Under the pieces are notes generated by a model. The model saw only the letters and a program-made list of their open reading frames with translations, searched no databases and had not been told where the DNA came from. The position numbers were made by a program, and so were the translations under genes. A DNA stretch of 64,000 nt from HOT-345 sp963531535 (GTDB lineage: Bacteria; Patescibacteriota; Gracilibacteria; Absconditabacterales; Absconditicoccaceae). The stretch lies in contig CAUSGX010000001.1 of NCBI GenBank assembly GCA_963531535.1, positions 1-64,000 on the forward strand, given 5' to 3'. Shown here piece by piece: positions 31,455 through 41,667 of the stretch. Positions within the stretch are counted from its first letter, which is position 1, and the number at the start of each line of letters is the position of its first letter.

Positions 31455-31487
31455 AAAAACCTGAATCAAACTCAGGTTTTTTCTTTT
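31455..31487 (+). terminator. Terminator of rpsA
   Basis: AAAAACCTGA and TCAGGTTTTT around a 7-base loop, followed by more T. Confidence 0.88.
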
Positions 31488-31637
31488 TTCCCGTCTTTTT
31501 CTCGCCATTGAAAGGGAATCAGTCATCACGAGCCTCAGCAGAAGCAATTCAAATTCCCTCATCCCACAAAAAACATTGCAATCATCAAAAATATAGCTAT
31601 ACAAAAAGTAAAGACTTTACCATCTCCAATTCACACA

Positions 31638-32135
31638 ATGAACAAAAAACAATCTCTTATAATTATTATCAGTGTAGTAGTCTGCATATTCTCAGTCCTT
31701 TTTATTGTCTACAGAAACCAAGACTACACAAATAAATTTTCGCTAACTGAAAGTGAAAAGTTGCAGGTAGAAAAGTCTCTAGGAAAGTTCAAGGGAATAT
31801 ATCTAATGAATCATAAACTCAGTCAGTTTTCAAAACCACAGTTTGAATATGCACTAGAACTTATATCTCAAAGCTTAGCAAAAGCATACTCAGAAGAAAG
31901 ATCTGAAGAAAAAAATGATCGAACTTACGAAGATTTTTATGCCCTCGCCAAAGCACAATATAACGCTCTTGCAAAAGTAGCTTCGGAACTCTATAAAAAA
32001 CCAGCAAATCAGATTACCAATGAGGAATATCTGAAAGTTATTGACGATCATTATCCAGAGATAGCGAATGAAATTAGTAAAACGACTTCTTCTAAAAAGG
32101 TAAAAGATCTTTTTGAAGAAGAACTTGAAGAATAA
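31638..32135 (+). CDS. Membrane-anchored protein, unknown
   Basis: 165 aa; ATG at 31638, TAA at 32133. One N-terminal membrane anchor (residues 6-25) and a helical charged domain outside. No UGA codon and no motif I recognise. It sits between rpsA and the RuBisCO gene; the start region lacks a clear promoter. Confidence 0.6.
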   Translation: MNKKQSLIIIISVVVCIFSVLFIVYRNQDYTNKFSLTESEKLQVEKSLGKFKGIYLMNHKLSQFSKPQFEYALELISQSLAKAYSEERSEEKNDRTYEDFYALAKAQYNALAKVASELYKKPANQITNEEYLKVIDDHYPEIANEISKTTSSKKVKDLFEEELEE

Positions 32136-32175
32136 CCGGAATAGACCATTTCTTTTCTAAAATCCTTTCAAAAAG

Positions 32176-32203
32176 TTGCAAAATAAAAAAATCTGAATAT
32201 AAT
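32176..32203 (+). promoter_or_regulatory. Promoter of the RuBisCO gene
   Basis: TTGCAA (32176-32181), 16-base spacer aataaaaaaatctgaa, TATAAT (32198-32203). The spacer is identical to that of the virB4 promoter at 4612. Confidence 0.75.
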
Positions 32204-32237
32204 CAGCCTTAGCTTTATATTCTATACTAAATAAAAT

Positions 32238-33698
32238 ATGTCAAACGCAAAAGAACTTTTATCAACACTCAATGATCACCAATTGGCCTATGTCAATCTT
32301 GATCTCCCAAATCCAAAAAATGGACAATATATGCTCCTTGCAGCTCACTTTCAACCTGGGAAATCGATGAATATTCTCCAGGCAGCTTGTGAAGTCGCAG
32401 CTGAATCCTCTACTGGAACAAATTTCCTAGTTGAGACAGAAACTGCCTTTTCAAAAGAAATGAATGCCCTTGTCTATAAGGTGGATGTAGAAAAAGAACT
32501 TATCTGGATCGCATACCCATGGAGACTTTTCGATAGAGGTGGAAATATTCAGAATATTCTCACTTACATTGCAGGGAATGTCTTTGGAATGAAGGAAGTA
32601 AAAGCATTAAAAATTCTTGATGTATGGTTTCCACCTGCAATGCTTGAACAATACGACGGACCAAGCTATACCCTAGCAGACATGAGAAAATACCTCAATG
32701 TTTACAATAGACCAATCCTCGGAACCATCATCAAACCAAAGATGGGACTTACTTCCGCTGAATACGCTGAGGTGTGTTATGATTTTTGGGTATGAGGAGG
32801 AGACTTTGTAAAAAATGATGAACCACAAGCAAATCAGGATTTTTGTCCTTATGATAAAATGGTAAAACACGTAAAGGAGGCTATGGACAAAGCAGTAAAA
32901 GAAACCTGACAGAAAAAAGTGCACTCTTTCAATGTATCAGCTGCTGATTACGATACCATGATCGAAAGATGTGAAATGATTAGAAACGCAGGATTTGAAC
33001 CAGGATCTTATGCATTCCTGATTGATGGAACAACAGCAGGTTGGATGGCTGTTCAGACCTTGAGAAGAAAGTATCCAGATGTATTTATCCACTTTCATAG
33101 AGCTGGACATGGTGCATTTACCAGACCAGAAAACCCTATTGGATACTCAGTTTTAGTCCTTTCAAAATTTGCAAGACTCGCTGGAGCTTCAGGAATCCAT
33201 ACCGGAACCGCAGGAGTTGGGAAAATGGCTGGAGATAAGGCTGAAGATGTAACTGCAGCAGAAGGTATTAGATATATGAAAAAGACTGGACATATCTTTG
33301 AACAGTCTTGGGGAACAATCCCAGAAACCGATAAAGACTTCGTAGCTCTCGTACAAAGAGACGAAGATAATGAAGAAGTACTTACTGATGATAGCTGGAG
33401 AGCAATCAAGACCTGCTGCCCTATCATCTCTGGAGGTCTAAACCCAACTCTTCTCAAGCCTTTCATCGATCTCATGGGAAATGTAGACTTCATCACAACA
33501 ATGGGTGCGGGATGTCACGCTCATCCAAAGGGAACTCAGTCAGGTGCTAAGGCTCTTGTGCAAGCCTGTGAAGCATACCAGAAAGGAGTAGATATTCATG
33601 AATATGCTAAAAATAAACCTGAACTTGCTGAAGCGATTGCATTCTTTGAAAAACCATCTACAAAAGAAAAGATGAAAACACTTAGAATTGCAGCATAA
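32238..33698 (+). CDS. rbcL: Ribulose-1,5-bisphosphate carboxylase, form II/III type
   Basis: 486 aa; ATG at 32238, TAA at 33696. Active-site motifs are intact: GTIIKPK (K166/K168), GGGDFVKNDEPQ with the Lys to be carbamylated at 192 and D194/E195 (first Gly is UGA), HFHRAGHGAF, the loop-6 segment TGTAGVGKM and SGGL. Length and motif style match form II/III enzymes described from SR1 and other CPR bacteria and from methanogens. With the AMP phosphorylase at 45494 it would use ribose from nucleotides to make 3-phosphoglycerate. No carboxysome or phosphoribulokinase genes are nearby. Confidence 0.92.
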
Positions 33699-33731
33699 TA
33701 AAAAATCTGACGTTTTAACCAACGAAAAAAA

Positions 33732-34268
33732 ATGAACCAACTACAACAGGTCGTTCAGTTCGCTATTGAAAAATCAGCGACCACGTTACTCAATCACTTC
33801 AAAAACCAATATGGAAGTTTGATTTTTCTTCCCCTATGAGTAAACGACCAAACTCCTCATAAAATAGCACCTAAAGTTGCTGAAAGCATTTTCATATCAG
33901 GACTTTTAACTCAAAAAGCTGACTGAAAATACCTACTCTCTTTTACCGATGAAAAGGTCTGAATCGTATACGATAGCTTTCTAACAAGCTTTATCGACAC
34001 GCTAAACTTTATCGCAAAAGGAGTAATGAGTACACTGGGAATGAAAATGTTCTGGAGTGATTTTGCTCGCCTCTTAACTGAGAAAAAAACAACGAACCCA
34101 GCAACTTATGAAAAACGAAAGACAAATCTGAAGATCATCCTAGATACTTGCTTTGTACAGTTGGTGACTGACCTTCAATCGCAAGGGCTTCAAACAGAAA
34201 TTACCAATGGAGAAACTCTTTTCCCAACAGTAAATGAAGCAAGCTCAAACCTCAGAATCTTTCAATAA
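33732..34268 (+). CDS. Unknown protein after RuBisCO
   Basis: 178 aa; ATG at 33732, TAA at 34266, 33 bp after rbcL. Three UGA-Gly codons. Mixed alpha/beta, no signal peptide or membrane span. I recognise no family. The close spacing suggests co-transcription with RuBisCO, but a functional link is only inference. Confidence 0.6.
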
Positions 34269-34348
34269 AAAACAAATATGAGGAGCACATAAGATAATTA
34301 AAAGAGAAGTTGGATCACAATAATAACTAAAAAAAGCAATAGATCAAA

Positions 34349-34377
34349 AAAAACCTGAATCAATCTCAGGTTTTTTC
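34349..34377. terminator. Bidirectional terminator
   Basis: AAACCTGA (34351-34358) and TCAGGTTT (34366-34373) between the convergent 33732 gene and nusB. Confidence 0.85.
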
Positions 34378-34989
34378 TTATTTCTTATCTATCAAAATAG
34401 CATTCAACAGCCCATTTACTAATTTTGGAGCTCCATCATCAGAATATCTCTTTGCCAGCTCAACCATCTCATTGATCACCACAGCAGGCGGCGTATCCAC
34501 TACCTTTACCTCTAAATACCCCTGCAAAAGACATACCTGATCCATAATATCCATCTGCTCATATTGAAAAGTTTGCGTATTCTGATTAACCTTTTCAATC
34601 AATTCCTCTTCATAACGAGAAATAGCAGAAGTCACCTTAAAAACATAATCTGTATCAATCTCCTCAAGTTGCCACTGATCGAAACCATACTTCATCAAAT
34701 ACCCAGCATCCTCTTCCGGACTCTGATTGATCAAATATTCAGTAACTTGTGCCTGGACATACTCATCAATATGCTCTTGCTGCTGTTTTTTTGATGCTAC
34801 TTGTTTGAGAAATTCAGCATCAAAAAATGAGTTTTCAGCTGGAGTATCAGGAGAAGAAATCTGATCTCATGCTCCAGCAACTTTAGATGGCTGAGCAATC
34901 AGATTTTTTTGCATTGCAGAAAAAAAACAATGCTCGTAAATATAGGCTAATACCACTTTCCTCGCATTGATTCTTTTTCTAATATCCAT
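34378..34989 (-). CDS. nusB: Transcription antitermination factor NusB
   Basis: 203 aa; ATG at 34989, TAA at 34378. N-terminal RKRINARKVVLAYIYEH and C-terminal VVINEMVELAKRYSDDGAPKLVNGLLNAI match NusB ends. The protein is longer than the usual 140 aa because of an insert after the first helix (about residues 30-85, including a Pro/Ser-rich loop). NusB acts with NusE on boxA RNA in rRNA transcription. Confidence 0.8.
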
Positions 34990-35023
34990 AGGAATAATCT
35001 TCCAGAGCTAAATAATAAGGAGA

Positions 35024-35254
35024 CTAAGCGTCTACTACAGTATCCTTAGCCTTTGACTTAATAGTAAGAACTTGCTTACCATTATAATATCCACAAGATG
35101 GACAAACTCTATGATTTAGTCTATTAGCACCACAGTTTGGACACTTTGCAGTCTGATAAGTATTTTCTAATCTCTTAAGATTAATAGATTTCCAAGTTGA
35201 GTGTCTTTTACGAGATTGCACTTTACTCACCTTTTTCTTTGGACCAATTGTCAT
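35024..35254 (-). CDS. rpmF: 50S ribosomal protein L32
   Basis: 76 aa; ATG at 35254, TAG at 35024. KKKVSKVQSRKRHSTW and a zinc-ribbon (CPNC...CPSC) with HRVCPSCGYYNGK are L32 signatures. Precedes nusB and follows rpmA on the minus strand. Confidence 0.92.
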   Translation of the reverse strand: MTIGPKKKVSKVQSRKRHSTWKSINLKRLENTYQTAKCPNCGANRLNHRVCPSCGYYNGKQVLTIKSKAKDTVVDA

Positions 35255-35297
35255 TTGATAAGTTGTGATTAGTAAATTAAAAAATTATCACTTAATA

Positions 35298-35705
35298 TTA
35301 CTCAGCCTTTGCTTTTTTCGCAGGAGCCTTCTTTGGAGCTGCTGCTTTCTTAGCTGGAGCCTTTTTTGCAGGAGCCTTAGCTGGTTTTTCAGCCTTTGGT
35401 GCATCCTCTTTTACCTTCAATAGATCTTCTGGAGAAACTACCTCAACAACAGTCTTAAGATAAGTTCTTCCATTGAACTTCTTAAAGTTCTTCTTTCTAA
35501 ATGCAACTACTCCATCAATTGCAGCATGTACTGAAAAATCTGCAGCTTCATAAGTATTTTTTCCGCATTCATATTTAGAACCTTTTTGTCTAATAATAAT
35601 ATTTCCAGCTAAAACTGGCTGTCCTCCAAAGACCTTGACTCCACGATATTTTGGTTGTGAGTCCTTTAGATTTTTAACCGAACCAGCGGCTTTTTTGTGT
35701 GCCAT
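35298..35705 (-). CDS. rpmA: 50S ribosomal protein L27 with Lys/Ala tail
   Basis: 135 aa; GAGGA before ATG 35705, TAA at 35298. Residues 1-90 are L27 (MAHKKAAGSVKN, GVKVFGGQPVLAGNIIIRQ, DGVVAFRKK). The last 40 residues are a histone-H1-like run of Pro, Ala and Lys (APAKKAPAKKAAAPKK). L27 usually has about 85-90 aa, so the tail is an extension, probably exposed on the ribosome surface. Confidence 0.9.
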   Translation of the reverse strand: MAHKKAAGSVKNLKDSQPKYRGVKVFGGQPVLAGNIIIRQKGSKYECGKNTYEAADFSVHAAIDGVVAFRKKNFKKFNGRTYLKTVVEVVSPEDLLKVKEDAPKAEKPAKAPAKKAPAKKAAAPKKAPAKKAKAE

Positions 35706-35970
35706 TATTCCTCAAACAATATAAAAATTTGACTGAAGACCTTTATAGTGATTGGCGATAGATAATCAAGAGAAAATAACACAGTTTTTAATTTTCAGCA
35801 GAAAACATCAAATAAAAAGCTGAATATATCAGATGTTTTAGCCATTTTCTTTCTAGCTAAAATCAAGAGAAAATAAAGAGAAAAAAATCTCTCATTTGAA
35901 ATTGAAACTCAGAGCAGATTTCATACAATCTGAAATCAGATTTTTACCACTTTTGACATAAAATATAAAT

Positions 35971-38271
35971 ATGCAACTCAAAGACTATATCGCCTCAAAT
36001 CTCAATGATGAGCAAACCGCTGCTGCTCTCCATACGAGCACATCAGCTCTAATTATCGCTGGTGCTGGAAGTTGAAAAACGAGAGTGCTTACCTACAAGA
36101 TCGCATATCTAATCTGGTGAAAGAATATCAAAGTAGAGAGAATCTTAGCTGTAACCTTCACCAACAAAGCAGCAAACGAGATGAAAGAAAGACTGATCAA
36201 GCTTTGAGATGAAATTTCTAGCCAATCATTTACAAATGAAGAACAAAAATCTGACTCAGATTTTTGAGATTTTCTCAATGAAATGAATACAACCACTCCA
36301 AGATCAGTGCAGCACCTTGATCCAAGAAAACTCAAATGGATTGGAACTTTCCACTCAATTTTCCTCAAAATTCTTAAAGAAGATATTGAAAGATTGGAAA
36401 TGAAATACAATAAAAACTTTGGAATCTTAGACGCCGATGATAGTGCAAAAATCATCAGAGACATTCTCAAAAGATATGCAATGGCAGATACCTTCAAGCC
36501 CCAAGAAGTAAAAAGCTTTATTTCAAAGCAAAAAAACGAAGGAAGAACTGCAGAACTTTTCCTCAAATACAGCAACGGAAACTATGAAGATCAAATGGGA
36601 AAACTCTACCAAGAATACGAAAAGGAACTCGAAAAATCAAACAGCCTTGATTTTGATGATTTACTGCTCCTCCCCTATCAACTCTTCAAAAAAAATCCTG
36701 AAGTCCTTCAAAAATGGCAAAACAGTTTTGACTATATTCTCGTAGATGAAGCTCAAGATACCAACTGGATCCAGTTTGAACTGATGAAAATGATGAGCTG
36801 AGAATGAGCAAACATCACGCTCATTGGAGATGATTTTCAGAGTATCTATGGACGAAGAGGCGCACTTATGGAGAACTTTCTGAATGTAAAACAATACTGG
36901 CCAGATATCCAAATGTTTAAGCTCCAAACCAATTATCGTTCAAAAGCGCACATCGTCTCAGCTGGTAATGCCGTCATCAAGCAAAATAAAAACCAATACG
37001 AAAAAAACATCATCGCGCATAGAGAATGAAACGACAAAATTACTATTCTCACGTACAATACCGATATTGATGAAGCAGCAAATACGATTGATCTTATCAA
37101 ACAAATGAAAGATAAAGGGAAGCTGAAATCACGAGGACAAGTAGCAATCCTCTACAGAACAAACTCTCAATCTCAGAATTTTGAATCTCTTTTTGTTCAA
37201 GAAGGAATTCCCTACAAAATCTATGGAGCATTTAAATTTTTTGAAAGAAAAGAAATCAAGGATATCCTTGCCTATCTCAAAATCATCAATAATCCCTTTG
37301 ATACGGTATCGCTCAAGAGAGTCCTCAATATTCCAAACAGAAAAATCTGAAAAACTTCGCTTGAAAGATTAGAATCCTATGCCTTAGAAATGGGAGTGAG
37401 CCTCTATGAAATACTTCTCACACTTTCTGAAATGGGAACGACAAAAATAATTGAACAAGAATGCTGAATCAAACTAACAACTCCAGCACTCGATGGGATT
37501 AAAGATTTTATTGAACTTTTCAATCAATTAACAACAGCGATAAAAACACTTAACCCAGCAGATCTCACCGAATATCTTGTCAAAAAGATTGACTATAAAG
37601 GCTACCTTATCAAGGAAGAAGACAGCGAACAAACTGCAGAAGAAAAGTATGAAAACATTGGACAGCTGATCAACATGGCCAGCAAATATGAATTTTGAAC
37701 TGCAAATGCAAACGAAGAAATCATCAGTTCTGGAGAAGAGTTGCTGAGACGATTTTTGGAAGAAGTAACTCTAATGGTAGATACTATTGAAAATACAGAT
37801 GAAAATTCTGACGCAGTCAAACTCATGACGATCCACTCTAGTAAAGGACTAGAGTTCCCAGCTGTATTTATCGTAGGTGCAGAGGACAATATCTTCCCGC
37901 TTGCAAATTCTCTTCTCGAACCAAAAATGCTAGAAGAAGAAAGAAGACTAATGTATGTCGCAATTACTAGAGCAAAAGACGCGCTCTTCATCTCGCATGC
38001 AAACAGTAGAATGACGCGAGGTCAAACCAAGATGAATCCTGTCAGCAGATTTCTCCAGGAAATCCCAAATGATCTGCTGAAGTTCTACGACCTTACCAAA
38101 GGCTGAGGAGCCCAGCATCAATCTTCGATCACTGAATGAGCAACCGTAAGGCATAAGCTCTTTGGAACTGGATATGTACTTGAAATATGGAATAATCTCG
38201 GAATTGTAAAATTTCACAATCCAAAATTCTGACTTAGAAAGGTTGAACTCAGATTTTTGGAAGAATGTTAA
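35971..38271 (+). CDS. uvrD: UvrD/PcrA-type DNA helicase
   Basis: 766 aa; ATG at 35971, TAA at 38269. SF1A motifs in order: Q-motif LNDEQTAA, Walker A GAGSGKT (a Gly is UGA), TFTNKAANEMKER, DYILVDEAQDTN, GDDFQSIYGRRGA, LQTNYRS, MTIHSSKGLEFPAVFI and YVAITRAKDAL. The C-terminal 45 residues form a Tudor-like domain (VRHKLFGTGYVLEI) as in PcrA/UvrD. Works in repair and in clearing proteins from DNA. No strong promoter spacing is seen; a TTGACA lies only 12 bp before the ATG. Confidence 0.92.
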
Positions 38272-38307
38272 AACTCCTCTTTTTTTAGAACCTAGAAAAA
38301 GCTCAAT

Positions 38308-39351
38308 ATGCAACTGTGCTTTGCACCGATGGATGGGATCACAAATTGTGCAACCCGCCTGATCACGAAAAACATTTTTGATCGTTATAAAAATCAAAAC
38401 GATACCCTACAGCTACGAACTGAGTTTATGAATGCTGATGGTTTTATCATCAATCCAAGCAAAGTCATTAGACATATCTTGACGACACCTGAACAACTCC
38501 CAATCGCTCAGATCTACTGAGGAAATGAAGAAACACTCCTGCAAACCGCCAAGATCTTAGTTGAAAAATATGCCGACCAATTCTCAGGGATAGAGCTCAA
38601 TACCTGATGTCCATCAAATACCGTCATGAAATGTGGTGGTGGCTCTGATATGCTCAGGCATCGTGAAAAAACTATCACAATCATCCAAAACCTTTCAAAA
38701 ATCGTAAAAGAAAATTCTGATTTATCTTTTTCTGTAAAATCCAGAGCAGGACTTCATGAAGAAGACAAACCTGAACAGCTCGATTTCCTAAAACGTATCG
38801 CACCAAGCTGCGATCTGATTAGTATTCACGGCAGAACCCTCAAACAACTCTATACAGGAGATGCTGATTTTTGATTTATCCAGCAAGTCAAACAAGCCCT
38901 CCCCTGCAAAGTTGTCGCCAACTGAGGTATCACTTCTTATCAAATGGCTAAAGAAGTACTTGATCAACGGAAATTTGACGGGATCATGATTGGACAAGGC
39001 GCTATAGGAAATCCCCGAATCTTCACGCAACACCTCCCATCGCTCAGCGAAAAACTAGAGACCATACAAGAACACCTACTCATGATGATAGCCTGCGATC
39101 TACGATTTGAAGAATGGTGAGAAAAGGTAGATAACTACGCGATCAACCAACCAACACTCGAAGATTTAGAAAAACTAAAAAAGCTTATCGATTTCTCGAA
39201 AGAATATCGTTCAGTCGTAGAGTTTAGAAAATACCTTTTTCAATACATAAAGGGAATACCAGACACTCGCGAACGAAAGCAAAAGGTCATACCCATCAAA
39301 ACTGTAGGAGAACTTTTCTCTGCATTTGAAGAATTAGCCTCTCACAGATAA
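38308..39351 (+). CDS. dus: tRNA-dihydrouridine synthase
   Basis: 347 aa; ATG at 38308, TAA at 39349. FMN TIM barrel with APMDGITN, QIYGGNEE, IELNTGCPSNTVMKCGGGSDML (active-site Cys present), SVKSRAG, SIHGRT, VVANGGIT and IGQGAIGNP. Reduces uridines in the tRNA D-loop. Lies 36 bp after uvrD, probably in one transcript. Which Dus subfamily is unclear. Confidence 0.9.
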
Positions 39352-39361
39352 AATTAATTAT

Positions 39362-39466
39362 CATTACGAGGTCTCACTCAAAATGGCATTGCGAACACAG
39401 TGAAGCTATCTAAATAAAATCAAACTTGCTGACTACAAGATATCCACAGCTTCACCCCACAATGCC
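39362..39466. repeat. Palindromic intergenic element (REP/MITE-like)
   Basis: Nested arms GGCATTG (39385) with CAATGCC (39460) and GTGAAGCT (39400) with AGCTTCAC (39448). The left side reads tcattacgagg then cattgcgaacacagtgaagc, close to the cattgcgag...gaagcaatc palindromes scattered in many bacterial genomes. Only one copy is seen in this window. Confidence 0.6.
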
Positions 39467-39471
39467 TCAAG

Positions 39472-39502
39472 AAAAATCTGAACAAAAATCAGATTTTTTT
39501 TC
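39472..39502 (+). terminator. Terminator built from the octamer motif
   Basis: AAAAATCTGA, 7-base loop, TCAGATTTTT, then more T: two inverted copies of the over-represented motif form the whole stem. Confidence 0.88.
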
Positions 39503-39512
39503 TTGTTAAGAC

Positions 39513-39540
39513 TTGTATTCTCTACAAAAAACACTATAAA
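39513..39540 (+). promoter_or_regulatory. Promoter of asnS
   Basis: TTGTAT (39513-39518), 16-base spacer, TATAAA (39535-39540). Confidence 0.55.
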
Positions 39541-39574
39541 TCAGATAATTTACTTTTTCATATATTCATTCAAA

Positions 39575-40966
39575 ATGCAAACGACAAGTATCAAAACGAT
39601 CTATCAAAGCTACGAATCACTTATCGGAAGCAAGATCATCGTAAACGGACGAGTAAGAAGTCTCAGAGATTCAAAGACTTTTGGATTTATCGAACTCAAT
39701 GATGGTTCATATCTAAAAAATCTTCAGATCGTTTTTGAACAAGAACTTGAAAATTTCAATGAAGTCGTAAAATACGGAACGGGGAGCAGCCTTCAGATTG
39801 AAGGAGATCTCATAAAATCTGAATGAGCAAAACAAGCTTTTGAACTCAAAGCTACAAAAATAACGCTTTTAGGAGCAGCAGATGAAACATTCCCTCTCCA
39901 AAAAAAGAGACACTCTTTTGAATATCTCAGAACTATCGCACATCTCAGACCGAGAACAAACACGTTTTCTGCAGTATTCAGAGTAAGAAGTCTGCTTTCT
40001 TTCGCTATTCATAAGTTTTTTAATGAAAGAGGTTTCATCCGAGTACATACACCAATTATCACAGCAAGCGATGCCGAAGGAGCTGGAGAAATGTTTCAAA
40101 TCACAACTCTAGACCTAAAAAACACACCAAAAACTGAATCTGGAGAGGTTGATTTTTCTAAAGACTTCTTCTGAAAAAAGGCAGGTTTGACAGTAAGTGG
40201 ACAACTTGAAGGAGAGACTTTTGCATCTGCCTTTGGAAAAATCTATACTTTCTGACCAACATTCCGTGCAGAAAATTCAAATACAACAAGACACCTTTCA
40301 GAATTTTGGATGATTGAACCTGAAATCGCATTTGCTGATCTCAAAGAAAATATGCAAATCGCAGAAGATATGATCAAATATGTTCTTAGATATGTTCTAG
40401 AAGAAGCTCCTGCTGAGATGGAATTTTTTGACCAATTTATTTTCCCAGGAGTAAAAGAAAGAGCTGAGAAACTAGTTAATTCAACTTTCGCGAGAGTAAC
40501 CTATACTGAAGCAATTGAACTCCTTCAAAAATCAGGACAAAATTTTGAATACGCTCCAGAATGGGGAATTGATCTTCAGACTGAACACGAGAGATTCCTC
40601 TCAGAAAAAGTCTTTAACGGACCAGTATTTGTAACCGATTATCCACAAGAAATTAAAGCCTTCTATATGAAACTCAACGAAGATGGGAAAACCGTTAGAG
40701 CAATGGATATGCTCGTACCGGGAATCGGAGAACTCATCTGAGGATCTCAAAGAGAAGATAACTACGAAAAATTAACAAAAAAGATGGAAAACCTCCAGAT
40801 GTCTACAGAAGACTATCAATGGTATCTTGATCTCAGAAAATATGGAAGCGTTCCACATTCAGGTTTTGGACTTGGATTTGAGAGACTCGTAATGTATGTA
40901 ACTGGTATGGAGAATATTCGCGACGTAATTCCGTTCCCAAGAACTCCTAAGAATTGCGAATTCTAA
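39575..40966 (+). CDS. asnS: Asparaginyl-tRNA synthetase
   Basis: 463 aa; ATG at 39575 chosen over an upstream in-frame start at 39503 because the promoter overlaps that stretch; TAA at 40964. N-terminal OB-fold (VNGRVRSLRDSKTFGFIELNDGS) and class II core with AVFRVRSLLSFAIHKFFNERGF, VSGQLEGETFASAFGKIYTFGPTFRAENS, HLSEFWMIEPE and motif 3 GFGLGFERLVMYVTGMENIRDVIPFPR. Charges tRNA-Asn; a tRNA-Asn(GUU) is at 63374. Confidence 0.95.
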
Positions 40967-41026
40967 ATTAGGATCTAGAAAAGAGGAATCAAAAAAATAA
41001 ATTCAGATTTCTCTTTTTTATTTATA

Positions 41027-41054
41027 TTGACTTTCATCAAAAAATAATTATCAT
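41027..41054 (+). promoter_or_regulatory. Promoter of the 41089 lipoprotein gene
   Basis: TTGACT (41027-41032), 16-base spacer, TATCAT (41049-41054); same layout as at 57662. Confidence 0.6.
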
Positions 41055-41088
41055 AGCATCTAGAAAACCAAAAAAAATCATTAAACAA

Positions 41089-41331
41089 ATGAAAAAGTGT
41101 ATCGTATTTTTGCTTCTGGGAGGATTACTTGTCAGTTGCAAAGCAGAGTCAACAACTATCGCATACACTGCGATCTCATCAGTAATCATAATCGGTGGCT
41201 TCATCGGTTATGTAATCGCAGCATCAACCAGGATCTTTATAACTGAGGCAGACGAAATACTATTTAGAGACCTCTTTAAAAAAGAGAATGAAGACACGGA
41301 AGAGCCCCCCGCATCTTCTCAAGCATCCTGA
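41089..41331 (+). CDS. Small lipoprotein apparently ending at UGA
   Basis: 80 aa if UGA at 41329 is a stop. The N-terminus is a lipobox signal (MKKCIVFLLLGGLLVSC), then a second membrane segment (residues 30-50) and an acidic C-terminus. Gly codons are GGA, GGT and GGC only. If UGA is Gly, the frame runs through the terminator at 41340-41376 to TAA 41485 and overlaps the convergent gene by 113 bp, adding an unlikely charged tail. I favour the short product. It looks like a standard-code gene; see the finding on UGA stops. Confidence 0.55.
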   Translation: MKKCIVFLLLGGLLVSCKAESTTIAYTAISSVIIIGGFIGYVIAASTRIFITEADEILFRDLFKKENEDTEEPPASSQAS

Positions 41332-41339
41332 GAGACAAA

Positions 41340-41376
41340 AAAACCTCCTTGAGTTTCACTCAAAGAGGCTTTTTTT
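41340..41376. terminator. Terminator between convergent genes
   Basis: CCTCCTTGAGT (41344-41354) and ACTCAAAGAGG (41358-41368) around ttc, with A-run before and T-run after. Confidence 0.85.
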
Positions 41377-41650
41377 AACAAAGTCAAGGCAGAAGAAATA
41401 AATCTCCATTCTCAAAAGTCCATCAACTGATCTGAGATACAAGGTGAAGAAATTTTTCTTGTTCCTCAGCCACACCAAGAAACATAACCAGTTTTTTCTC
41501 AGATTTTTGGATTTTTGGCTCAGAAAGCTGATAAATCTTAGCATAATTCATCACAACCGCCTGAGAAATTACCCCCTTTTTCAAAAGAGCAGTAAAAAGA
41601 TTTCTAAGTTTTCTCCCATCATTAGGGAGTAAAAGCTGGAAGGTATGCAT
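41375..41650 (-). CDS. Small protein downstream of tyrS
   Basis: 91 aa; ATG at 41650, TAA at 41375, with two UGA-Gly codons near the C-terminus. Helical, basic N-terminal half (RNLFTALLKKGVISQAVVMNY) and hydrophobic end. It starts 17 bp after tyrS, so it is likely co-transcribed. Function unknown. Confidence 0.55.
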
Positions 41651-41667
41651 TTGCGTAAAGAAAAAAA

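Noticed and set aside
35954..35970. TTGACA-TATAAA as the uvrD promoter
   Set aside because: The spacing is only about 8-9 bases and the boxes touch the ATG, so it cannot work as a standard promoter.
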